Source: Yponomeuta sedellus
Taxonomy: Eukaryota; Arthropoda; Insecta; Lepidoptera; Yponomeutidae
DNA length: 64,000 nucleotides
Assembly: GCA_934045075.1 (NCBI GenBank)
Contig: OW203724.1
Coordinates: 11,581,473 to 11,645,472, forward strand
Direction of reading: 5' to 3'
Shown: piece after piece, positions 21,507-31,736 of the stretch
How the letters are laid out: each line of letters starts with the position of its first letter
How positions within the stretch are numbered: position 1 is the first letter of the stretch
The notes under the pieces: model-generated
The model's input: only the letters and a program-made list of their open reading frames with translations
The model's database searches: none
What the model was told of the DNA's origin: nothing
Made by a program: the position numbers and the translations under genes

Positions 21507-23187
21507 ATGGTGAATTGTAGTGTACTCGTATGCAGAAATCGTTAAGAAAGAGCTTTGGGGGAAGTTTCCTTTGATAGGTAAGTAATTATTGTGTTTCAAT
21601 TATTGTTAAGCCCAAAGTTGCCTTATGTTGAGTATTTTAGTTAAGTTTCAACTAGTAGCTTTGCAACTAGTCCGTAAGAAAAGCAATTTAATAGGATTTT
21701 CTTTCCTAACCTAAAAAAACGAAGAGTAAAAAAACGTTGCCATCCGTTTATGTCGAAAATCCCGATCATTACTTGACCGTGTTGGCAGACGTTATAAGCG
21801 ACCGTACGATGGGAAAATAAAAAGTAGTATTCCCTATAAGGCTGGTAAAAAAACAGAACGTTTTCAAAAACCTTTGTTTTAAGTATTACTTTAAAGTAAA
21901 CAATCGATTAAACATAAACACACTATTTTTAGGTTTTTATTTATCCCCGTAAAGGGTTTTACTGTAATGTTAATATTATTGCTCTTGTTTGAGAAAAATC
22001 CAAACAACACCCATAGCGCTTAATATGTTGTTTTGCCAAAAGTGTGCCGTTTAGAGTTTCATTGCTCAGCCTATTTCGGATCTTTGTTTTAATAAGATTG
22101 ACTGAACTGAAGCAGCGTTCATAATCTGTGTCACAAAAACGAGTAACCGGTAACGTCGCACATTAGTTAGATTTACCTTAAGGGTTGCTACTTAGTAAGT
22201 AACAGAATAAATAGTGACGTGCTCTGTTGGTATTAGTACTTTGGTTGAATAAAATCTAAAAAAAGTCATATGTTTACGTACGATTTCTGCCCCTTGATCG
22301 TACGAGTATATGCAACATAAATGTAAAACATCGTATGAATACGATTTAAATCGTATATCTGGCAACGCTGCGTGATCATTACTTAACTCGAAGTCCCAGA
22401 CTTCGACGGCTTGTCCTTGTACAGATATTAAGTTACAAACGTAATCAAAATATATTATGAATCTTTAATACTTAATGTATCGTTATTAAAAATCAAATGT
22501 ACCTAAAACTATAACCCGGGCTTGGCCCCTGCGGTGGAGTATGGCCTAACCTTTCTGCGATGCAGGACCCGTGCTCCAGAGTTATGGACATACAAGGGTT
22601 GATATCGAAATCTATAATAAAAACAATAGAGACAGAAACATTACGGCTACAGCACTGAATTATCAAATATAATATCCTGATGCTTTGTTAGATAGCTGCA
22701 TCGCCTTCCTATGTGACTTGTTGCCCATATAATTTTTGAGCATTCATTCCACTCAGCAGAAAATGTGTCAACCCGAATTTATCGCAAGAACCCTTTCGGT
22801 GTTTTTGTGCATTCTGCCGCAAGCTATGTGCCCTTGAATTCAGTATAGAATTCAAATTTGAATTTGTATCAATGAATCTCGTACAATACCGTCTAGCCGC
22901 GATCGTTTATTAGGTAAAACGTAATTACCTTATTTCCCTAATAAATAATCGACCCGTTCAATATACAACAGCTATATATGAGTATCGCGAATAATAATAC
23001 TAAAGTTATTACTTATTATATTTTAATGTATTACAATATTTATTAATATTAGCAATGTTTCTTTTCCAGATTTCTTCAAAATAGTTCTGTTCTGGAAAAA
23101 TGGGTGCTAGCATTTAGAAGAGAGAACTGGTCACCTACATCAAATGCTCGAACATGCTCTCTACATTTCGACAAAATGTACATTTTG
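21507..23187 (+). pseudogene. THAP-domain gene remnant in P-like copy 1 (two exons)
   Basis: Exon 1 (21507-21577) starts ATG and reads MVNCSVLVCRNR, then a stop, then ERALGEVSFDR, ending at donor GTAAGT. Exon 2 starts after TTTTCCAG at 23070 and reads FLQNSSVLEKWVLAFRRENW, then SPTSNARTCSLHFD. Together they show the C2CH zinc-binding order of a THAP domain (C-x4-C ... C-x2-H) with the W and P positions usual for the family, and the two exons join in phase across a 1.49 kb intron. The TAA at codon 13 breaks it, and all three copies share this stop. Nothing resembling the RNase H-like transposase core follows. Confidence 0.75.
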
Positions 23188-23580
23188 GTGGTCTGAGGTA
23201 CCCTTCGAAAGATTTTTTATATGGTGAATTTTTTTATGAAAAAAACTTATTAATAAAACAGTTTATGATTGTATTCCATTGGTGGTCCTAGATAGCGTCT
23301 CTAAGCGCCTTAACTTGTAAAATTTAAACGTGTAAAATAAAACGTTTTTTAATTACACAAAATGACAATTGTTTATAAAACGTTTGCTACGTTCTGCAAA
23401 CAATTGTCAGATATGTATGATTAATAAAATTCAAAACTAAATCTGCATTTTTATTCATGGCCTATGAACGACTGAAATATTTTATCCCTCATTACGGCAA
23501 TTCACTTTTACTGTGGCAACATTCACGCACACAAACAAATAATATTCACCGACGTGAAAACGGTTACACTGTGCCTTGAT

Positions 23581-25947
23581 CGTAGATAGAGTAGAACTAT
23601 AGATCAAGGCACAGTGTAACCGTTTTCACGTCGGTGAATATTATTTGTTTGTGTGCGTGAATGTTGCCACAGTAAAAGTGAATTGCCGTAATGAGGGATA
23701 AAATATTTCAGTCGTTCATAGGCCATGAATAAAAATGCAGATTTAGTTTTGAATTTTATTAATCATACATATCTGACAATTGTTTGCAGAACGTAGCAAA
23801 CGTTTTATAAACAATTGTCATTTTGTATAATTAAAAATACGTTTTATTTTACACGTTTAAATTTTACAAGTTAAGGCGCTTAGGGACGCTATCTAGGACC
23901 ACTAATGGAATACAATCATAAACTGTTTTATTAATAAGTTTTTTTCATATAAAAATTCACCATAATTATAAAAACTCTTTCGAAGGGTACCTCAGACCAC
24001 CAAAATGTACATTTTGTCGAAATGTAGAGAGCATATTCGAGCATTTGATGTAGGTGACCAGTTCTCTCTTCTAAATGCTAGCACCCATTTTTCCAGAACA
24101 GAACTATTTTGAAGAAATCTGGAAAAGAAACATTGCTAATATTAATAAATATTGTATTACATTAAAATATAATAAGTAATAACTTTAGTATTATTATTCG
24201 CGATACTCATACATAGCTGTTGTATATTGAACGGGTCGATTATTTATTAGGGAAATAAGGTAATAACGTTTTACCTAATAAACGATCGCGGCTAGACGAT
24301 ATTGTACGAGATTCATTGATACAAATTCAAATTTGAATTCTATACTGAATTCAAGGGCACATTGCTTGCCGCAGAATGCACAAAAACACCGAAAGGGTTC
24401 TTGCGATAAATTCGAGTTGACACATTTTCTGCTGAGTGGAATGAATGCTGAAAAATTATATGGGCAACAAGTCACATAGGAAGGCGATGCAGCTATGTAA
24501 CAAAGCATCAGGATATTATATTTGATAATTCAGTGCTGTAGCCGTAATGTTTCTGTCTCTATTGTTTTTATTATAGATTTCGATATCAACCCTTGTATGT
24601 CCATAACTCTGGAGCACGGGTCCTGCATCGCAGAAAGGTTAGGCCATACTCCACCGCAGGGGCCAAGCCCGGGTTATAGTTTTAGGTACATTTGATTTTT
24701 AATAACGATACATTAAGTATTAAAGATTCATAATATATTTTGATTACGTTTGTAACTTAATATCTGTACAAGGACAAGCCGTCGAAGTCTGGGACTTCGA
24801 GTTAAGTAATGATCACGCAGCGTTGCCAGATATACGATTTAAATCGTATTCATACGATGTTTTACATTTATGTTGCATGTACGATCAAGGGGCAGAAATC
24901 GTACGTAAACATATGACTTTTTTTAGATTTTATTCAACCAAAGTACTAATACCAACATAGCACGTCACTATTTATTCTTTTACTTACTAAGTAGCAACCC
25001 TTAAGGTAAATCTAACTAATGTGCGACGTTACCGGTTACTCGTGTTTGTGACACAGATTATGAACGCTGCTTCAGTTCAGTCAATCTTATTAAAACAAAG
25101 ATCCGAAATAGGCTGAGCAATGAAACTCTAAACGGCACACTTTTGGCAAAACAACATATTAAGCGCTATGGGTGTTGTGTGAATTTTTCTCAAACAAGAG
25201 CAATAATATTAACATTACAGTAAAACCCTTTACGGGGATAAATAAAAACCTAAAAATAGTGTGTTTATGTTTAATCGATTGTTTACTTTAAAGTAATAAA
25301 ACAAAGGTTTTGAAAACGTTCTGTTTTTTAGCAGCCTTCTTAGGGAATACTACTTTTTATTTTCCCATCGTACGGTCGCTTATAACGTCTGCCAACACGG
25401 TCAAGTAATGATCGGGATTTTCGACATAAACGGATGGCAACATTTTTTTCTCTTCGTTTTTTTAGGTTAGGAAAGAAAATTCTATTAAATTGCTTTTCTT
25501 ACGGACTAGTTGCAAAGCTACTAGTTGAAACTTAACTAAAATACTCAACATAAGGCAACTTTGGGCTTAACAATAATTGAAACACAATAATTACTTACCT
25601 ATCAAAGGAAACTTCCCCCAAAGCTCTTTCTTAACGATTTCTGCATACGAGTACACTACAATTCACCATACTTTCTCTATTTAGGTCACTTTTAATATAT
25701 CATTTCACAAATACACGGTTGCTCTTCGAAACGGCTAGCGTAGCGTTAAATATGATAAAATTTTCATAATCTTGTCGTTTGTTTGCCCCCAAAAACGTCA
25801 ACTTGACACTGGGGGCAAACAAAAAAAGCAGTTACACTTTTGCTGTTTACTCTATCTCTTTCTCACCCATGGTCGCTACGAAGTTTGTTTCATTTAAAAC
25901 TTGTATGTGTGCGCTGTGGCTTGCTCTATAGTTTTACTCCCTCTACG
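23581..25947 (-). mobile_element. P-superfamily-like element, copy 2, nested in the right TIR of copy 1
   Basis: A 2.37 kb element in inverted orientation, running from TIR CGTAGATAGAGTAGAACTAT to the complement of CGTAGAGGGAGTAAAACTAT. It is flanked by GCCTTGAT at 23573-23580 and 25948-25955. This 8-mer is part of the TIR of copy 1, and the last 22 bp of that TIR resume at 25956. Copies 1 and 2 therefore form a long quasi-palindrome centred at about 23580. Confidence 0.9.
24007..25669 (-). pseudogene. THAP-domain gene remnant in P-like copy 2
   Basis: Same two-exon arrangement as in copy 1, read on the minus strand: ATG at 25669-25667 with the identical stop at codon 13; exon 2 about 24118-24007 with the SLHFD end of the THAP domain. 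Confidence 0.7.
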
Positions 25948-25985
25948 GCCTTGATCTATAGTTCTACTCTATCTACGGATATGAG

Positions 25986-26149
25986 TGAGTCAAAGTCAAG
26001 AGTCTGTGAATACTGTCAACAAAGCCACAGACTCAAATAGCCGGGTCAATATTAAATGATGGTCTAAATCAGTGTCCAGGGCGTAGGTATGCGAAATCGT
26101 CGGTGTTAGCTAAACAAATAAAGATTGCCAAGAAAAATTAAAAACCATA
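25986..26149. other. Spacer between P-like copies 2 and 3
   Basis: 164 bp of unique-looking sequence. The frame at 25840-26040 runs from the transposon into it and is not a gene. Confidence 0.5.
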
Positions 26150-26157
26150 TAGCAAAT

Positions 26158-28536
26158 CGTAGATAGAGTAGAACTATAGATCAAGGCACAGTGTAACCGT
26201 TTTCACGTCGGTGAATATTATTTGTTTGTGTGCGTGAATGTTGCCACAGTGAAAGTGAATTGCCATAATGAGGGATAAAATATTTCAGTCGTTCATAGGC
26301 CATGAATAAAAATGCAGATTTAGTTTTGAATTTTATTAATCATACAGGTCTGACAATTGTTTGCAGAACGTAGCAAACGTTTTATAAACAATTGTCATTT
26401 TGTATAATTAAAAATACGTTTTATTTTACACGTTCAAATTTTACAAGTTAAGGCGCTTAGGGACGCTATCTAGAACCACCAATGGAATACAATCATAAAC
26501 TGTTTTATTAATAAGTTTTTTTCATATAAAAATTCACCATATAAAAAATCTTTCGAAGGGTACCTCAGACCACCAAAATGTACATTTTGTCGAAATGTAG
26601 AGAGCATATTCGAGCATTTGATGTAGGTGACCAGTTCTCTCTTCTAAATGCTAGCACCCATTTTTCCAGAACAGAACTATTTTGAAGAAATCTGGAAAAG
26701 AAACATTGCTAATATTAATAAATATTGTAATACATTAAAATATAATAAGTAATAACTTTAGTATTCCTTATTATTCGCGATACTCATACATAGCTGTTGT
26801 ATATTGAACGGGTCGATTATTTATTAGGGAAATAAGGTAATTACGTTTTACCTAATAAACGATCGCGGCTAGACGGTATTGTACGAGATTCATTGATACA
26901 AATTCAAATTTGAATTCTATACTGAATTCAAGGGCACATTGCTTGCGGCAGAATGCACAAAAACACCGAAAGGGTTCTTGCGATAAATTCGAGTTGACAC
27001 ATTTTCTGCTGAGTGGAATGAATGCTGAAAAATTATATGGGCAACAAGTCACATAGGAAGGCGATGCAGCTATCTAACAAAGCATCAGGATATTATATTT
27101 GATAATTCAGTGCTGTAGCCGTAATGTTTCTGTCTCTATTGTTTTTATTATAGATTTCGATATCAACCCTTGTATGTCCATAACTCTGGAGCACGGGTCC
27201 TGCATCGCAGAAAGGTTAGGCCATACTCCACCGCAGGGGCCAAGCCCGGGTTATAGTTTTAGGTACATTTGATTTTTAATAACGATACATTAAGTAATAA
27301 AGATTCATAATATATTTGGATTACGTTTGTAACTTAATATCTGTACAAGGACAAGCCGTCGAAGTCTGGGACTTCGAGTTAAGTAATGATCACGCAGAAC
27401 TGCCAGATATACCTACGATTTAAATCGTATTCATACGATGTTTTACATTTATGTTGCATATACTAGTACGATCAAGGGGCAGAAATCGTACGTAAACATA
27501 AGACTTTTTTTAGATTTTATTCAACCAAAGTACTAATACCAACATAGCACGTCACTATTTATACTTTTACTTACTAAGTAGCAACCCTTAAGGTAAATCT
27601 AACTAATGTGCGACGTTACCGGTTACTCGTTTTTGTGACACAGATTATGAACGCTGCTTCAGTTCAGTCAATCTTATTAAAACAAAGATCCGAAATAGAC
27701 TGAGCAATGAAACTCTAAACGGCACACTTTTGACAAAACAACATATTAAGCGCTATGGGTGTTGTGTGGATTTTTCTCAAACAAGAGCAATAATATTAAC
27801 ATTACAGTAAAACCCTTTACGGGGATAAATAAAAACCCAAAAATAGTGTGTTTATGTTTAATCGATTGTTTACTTTAAAGTAATAAAACAAAGGTTTTGA
27901 AAACGTTCTGTTTTTTTAGCAGGCTTCTTAGGGAATACTACTTTTTATTTTCCCATCGTACGGTCGCTCATAACGTCTGTTAACACCGTCAAGTAATGAT
28001 CGGGATTTTCGACATAAACGGATGGCAACATTTTTTTACTCATCGTTTTTTTAGGTTAGGAAAGAAAATTCTATTAAATTGCTTTTCTTACGGACTATTT
28101 GCAAAGCTACTAGTTGAAACTTAACTAAAATACTCAACATAAGGCAACTTTGGGCTTAACAATAATTGAAACACAATAATTACTTACCTATCAAAGGAAA
28201 CTTCCCCCAAAGCTCTTTCTTAACGATTTCTGCATACGAGTACACTACAATTCACCATACTTTCTCTATTTAGGTCACTTTTAATATATCATTTCACAAA
28301 TACACGGTTGCTCTTCGAAACGGCTAGCGTAGTGTTAAATATGATAAAATTTTCAAAATCTTGTCGTTTGTTTGCCCCCAAAAACGTCAACTTGACACTG
28401 GGGGCAAACAAAAAAAGCAGTTACACTTTTGCTGTTTACTCTATCTCTTTCTCACCCATGGTCGCTACGAAGTTTGTTTCATTTAAAACTTGTATGTGTG
28501 CGCTGTGGCTTGCTCTATAGTTTTACTCCCTCTACG
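26158..28536 (-). mobile_element. P-superfamily-like element, copy 3, complete
   Basis: 2379 bp, from CGTAGATAGAGTAGAACTAT at 26158 to the complement of CGTAGAGGGAGTAAAACTAT ending at 28536, flanked by TAGCAAAT at 26150-26157 and 28537-28544. It has the same orientation as copy 2 and is only 180 bp from it. It includes the inverted 5S-SINE 3' half near 27170-27255. Divergence from copy 2 is scattered and low. Non-autonomous. Confidence 0.93.
26580..28258 (-). pseudogene. THAP-domain gene remnant in P-like copy 3
   Basis: As in copies 1 and 2: ATG at 28258-28256, the stop at codon 13, donor GTAAGT, distant second exon ending SLHFD. One residue differs from copy 1 before the last Cys (ARIC for ARTC). 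Confidence 0.7.
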
Positions 28537-28544
28537 TAGCAAAT

Positions 28545-28914
28545 CCACAACAACCAAACGTGATCAGTCAAGCAAGTCAGCTTCACAAACTACATAGAGA
28601 TACTACGTGTCTGTCAGCAAATTTTGACAGATCAATCTGGATATTGTGTTCACAGTATACCTATATATTTTGGTCAGCTGCCTACAGAGTAGGTACTGTA
28701 ACCGTCGTATGACGTCACGCAGCAGTTTGATAACAAATTTACATTTCAGAAAATAAAGCCCATCTTTTGATTTCATTAGCTCTAACATTGAAAATACTGC
28801 TATTTGGATAAAAACCTCGAAATGGTTTTCGATTTAGCCTATGTAACAAATTCTTTCTTTCGCGAATTACCGGGATATCAAGTATCCTAGACTCAATTCA
28901 GATTTTTGTCTATT
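28545..28914. other. Spacer, no gene recognised
   Basis: Nothing recognised. Confidence 0.4.
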
Positions 28915-28960
28915 TCTACGCCAAGTTTCATGAAAATCCGTTCATGAAACTTGGCGTAGA
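28915..28960. repeat. Perfect 20-bp inverted repeat, 6-nt loop
   Basis: Left arm 28915-28934 (TCTACGCCAAGTTTCATGAA), loop AATCCG, right arm 28941-28960 exactly complementary. The left arm resembles the 'AAATTTCATGAAAATCCGTTC' text common in lepidopteran LINE tails, so the inversion seems to have arisen within such a repeat. Confidence 0.93.
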
Positions 28961-29008
28961 GTAACAAACAACGCGAATTTGAGTAACAAACATCTTCACA
29001 AAAACATT

Positions 29009-29206
29009 GACGACCTCTGTGGCGTCTGTCTACCATGCGAGAGGTCCCGGGTTCGATTACCGGCTAGGGACAAAAAAAACCCCACGTCTTGGATGTTTAC
29101 ATGTTTGTGATGTCGTTGTTTCTGGTATCCATGACACAGGGTATCCTAGTGTGGGGCCAGAAGCAATGATGTGCCAGTATGTAAATGTTATGTTATATTT
29201 ATAATA
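29009..29206 (+). repeat. SINE-B with damaged A box
   Basis: The head GACGACCTCTGTGGCG is followed directly by TCTGTCTACCATGCGAGAGG; the segment carrying most of the A box is deleted. B-box region, body and the (ATGTT)n-type tail (ATGTTATGTTA) are present. Confidence 0.85.
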
Positions 29207-29264
29207 AAACAATAAGATAAATAAAAGTGACTCAAATATTGCATGATATTGCACTAAGTGTTTG

Positions 29265-30765
29265 ACCTGTGCTTTACTTTAAAACTCTATTCCCCTATTT
29301 TACCCTTTTAGGTGTAAAATTTTATAAAACACTAAAATCCGTAACTCATTATTTTTGCGGTACCCAATTCTTACGAAATTTCATATCGGTATGTCCAAGG
29401 AATAAAAAGTCTCATCAATCTTTTATCTCCTATATCACCCCCACGAGGGTTGAATTTTGGAAAATCCTTGATTGGTAAAAAAATGCCCAGGTCTTGGATA
29501 TTTACATGTTTGTGAAGTCGTTGTTTCTGGTTCCCACGACACTGGGTATCCTAGTGTGGGGCCTGAAGCAATGTATGTGCCTGTATGTAAATGTTATGTT
29601 AGTAGATGTCCACGTCATATGAAGAGTACTTGTGCCAAATTTAAATTTTCTAGCCTTCAGAGTTTGGTCTCTTGAGTTTATTATAACTTTTATACCCTAT
29701 TTTACATATATTTTATACCCTTTTAGGGGTAGCATTTTTTAAAAAACTGAAATAGGCACGCGACTCATAATTTTTTACGCACTCGATTCACACGGATTTT
29801 CATGCCAATATCCAAGGAATAAAATCTTTCATACAAAATTTTATCCCCTAAAAGTCGTGTGCGAAATTTCAAGTTTCTTATGTTAAGGGTTTGGCCTTTG
29901 ACCTTTTAAAACTGTCATCCCTATTTTACTCTCTTACGGGTTTAATTTTTAGACAATGCTGAAATACGTGACTCGTTATTTATGCTTTAGTCAATTTACA
30001 TGAAATTTCATGCAAATATGTCCAAGGAATAAAAAGTTAAAAACTTACTTTTAGTCCCTATTTCAACACCATGGCGGTTAAATTTTGAAAAATTCTTCTT
30101 TAGTGAATGCTGACGTCACACGAGAAAATAAGTTTCCTAAATTTTAAGTTTCTCTAAGGGTTTGGCCTGTGCTATATTTCAAACTTTCATCCCCTATTTT
30201 ACCCCTTTACAGTAAAAATTCAGAAATAACTGAAACACGTGACTTTTTATTTTTACTGTACGCACATTCATACAAAATATCATGCAAAATCTCCAAGTAA
30301 TAAAAAGTTAAATACAAATTTTTACTTTTACCCTCGCGTACTACGGGGGTTGAATTTTGAAACATCCTTTTTATTAGATGTCTATGTCATAGGAGGAATA
30401 CGTGTGCAAAATTTCAAGTTTCGAAGTTTGGCCTATGCATTTATTACAACATTCATCCCCTATTTCACCCGCTTAGGGGTGAAATTTTTGGAAACGCTGA
30501 ATACGTAAGTCATTATTTTTGGCGTACTCAACTCATGCGAAATTTCATGCAAATATGTCCAAGGGATAAAAGTTTCATACAAACTATACTATACTACTAT
30601 TTCACCCCCTTGGGGGTTGAATGTTGAAAAATTCATTCCTTAGTGGATGCCTACGTCATATAAAATATATGTGAGCCGAATATCAATTTCCTAGCCTTAA
30701 AGGTTTGGCCTGTGCGTTGATACATCAGTCAATCAGCTTTGCCTTTTATATATAGATAGTCTCTG
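29265..30765 (+). repeat. Diverged tandem repeats of about 250-290 bp, LINE-tail type
   Basis: Five or so units each contain CCCCTATTTTACCC(C/T)TTTA, GGGTGAAATTTT-like, ACGAAATTTCATGCAAATAT and TGTCCAAGGAATAAAA segments, then a GGATGTCTACGTCATA-like segment. The array ends at GGTTTGGCCTGTGCGTTGAT, CAGTCAATCAGC and TTTATATATAGATAG, a terminus frequent in lepidopteran LINE/SINE 3' ends. Frames inside (such as 30239-30508) are not genes. Confidence 0.7.
29478..29610 (+). repeat. SINE-B, 5'-truncated, inserted in the tandem repeat
   Basis: Contains CCCAGGTCTTGGATATTTAC, GGGTATCCTAGTGTGGGGCC and ends TGTAAATGTTATGTTA. It lies inside a repeat unit, separating TTGAATTTTGGAAAATCCTT from TAGATGTCCACGTCATATGA. 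Confidence 0.8.
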
Positions 30766-31113
30766 ATATTTTTATAGTCAAACATACGAAATATTGTGCA
30801 AAAATTATTATGAGAGAGTACAGTCTTTGCCAATATGGCGGTCAGTAAATATTTACGAGTAAATGTTTGTGCAAGAAGATGTCATATCATCGAGCCCGTG
30901 ATAAGTACCTACCTTCATTTTATGAATTCAGGCACGTATCCAGGATATAGTGGAAGTCAAATTATTTTATTTTTTAGGAAAAGTAAGAGCAATTATGGTG
31001 ACATGAATCCAATAGCACATGTATTTATATAAAACTAGATAATTAAACGAATAAAAAAAGACCAAGTCATTGGTACAGCTACATAAAAGAAGAAAGACCA
31101 ATATTTGATTGGT
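30766..31113. other. Spacer left of the MULE
   Basis: No gene recognised. It ends at the MULE target AAAATTTG (31114-31121). Confidence 0.4.
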
Positions 31114-31121
31114 AAAATTTG

Positions 31122-31473
31122 CCCTCCGGCCTCGTCTAACGACTAAGTAGTCCTACTGGTAGGAGCACCAAGACACCTGTGTCCTGATGCTCCAACTTCA
31201 TGGAATTTCCAGTAGGAGCACCGAGACATTACAAACCCTCCGGCCTTGTGCTCCTACTAAGTAGTCCTACTGGTAGGAGCACCAAGACACCTGTGTCCTG
31301 ATGCTCCTACTTCATGGAATTTCCAGTAGGAGCACCGAGACATTACAAACCCTCCGGCCTTGTGCTCCTACTAAGTAGTCCTACTGGTAGGAGCACCAAG
31401 ACACCTGTGTCCTGATGCTCCTACTACTAAGGAAGTCATGGAATTTCCAGTAGGAGCACCGAGACATTACAAA
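31122..31473 (+). repeat. Left MULE terminal array, three units
   Basis: Units of 114, 114 and 124 bp. Each starts CCCTCCGGCCT and contains CTAAGTAGTCCTACTGGTAG, GAGCACCAAGACACCTGTGT and CACCGAGACATTACAAA. The third has an extra CTACTAAGGAAGT segment, which it shares with the outer right unit. Confidence 0.95.
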
Positions 31474-31736
31474 TACGAAATTACACATAGACATACTTTG
31501 AGTCAAGTACACCTATCTATAAGTGTCACTTCACGATGAAAGTAGGTAGATGCCTTGTAAGCTATAAAATCTCCTTTTGTTGTTGATTAGGTATGGCCAT
31601 ACGTACTATTTTAATGACAGTTATTTTATGTATTTAAAAAATATATATTTTGTCATTTGTGTTATCCTTTATTTTCCGTCCGTGCAAGTCAAAAAATCTG
31701 TATTTTATCTAAAATTAATTATATGTACCTACTAAA

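Larger units (their letters stand above)
21229..25977 (+). mobile_element. P-superfamily-like element, copy 1, interrupted by copy 2
   Basis: The outer element is 21229-23580 plus 25956-25977 (about 2.37 kb), flanked by the 8-bp duplication GATATGAG (21221-21228, 25978-25985). The left TIR begins CGTAGAGGGAGTAAAACTAT; the right TIR (complement) begins CGTAGATAGAGTAGAACTAT. It is cut 22 bp from its right end by copy 2. The two end sequences match at about 29 of 34 positions. An 8-bp duplication plus a THAP-encoding interior fits the P superfamily. No transposase catalytic domain was found, so it is non-autonomous. It also carries a fragment of the 5S-SINE 3' half (about 22513-22605). Confidence 0.88.

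Noticed and set aside
21229..25977. The 4.7 kb palindrome as an assembly artefact
   Set aside because: Two independent 8-bp target duplications and a correctly split TIR are hard to create by misassembly, although raw-read confirmation would be useful.
24275..28520. Several 60-77 codon frames in P-like copies (FRCFCAFC..., FETASV...)
   Set aside because: They repeat because the transposon copies repeat, do not coincide with the THAP exons, and have no domain match.
31122..31473. CRISPR-like regularly spaced repeats
   Set aside because: Units are contiguous, 114-124 bp long, without unique spacers; they are transposon termini.
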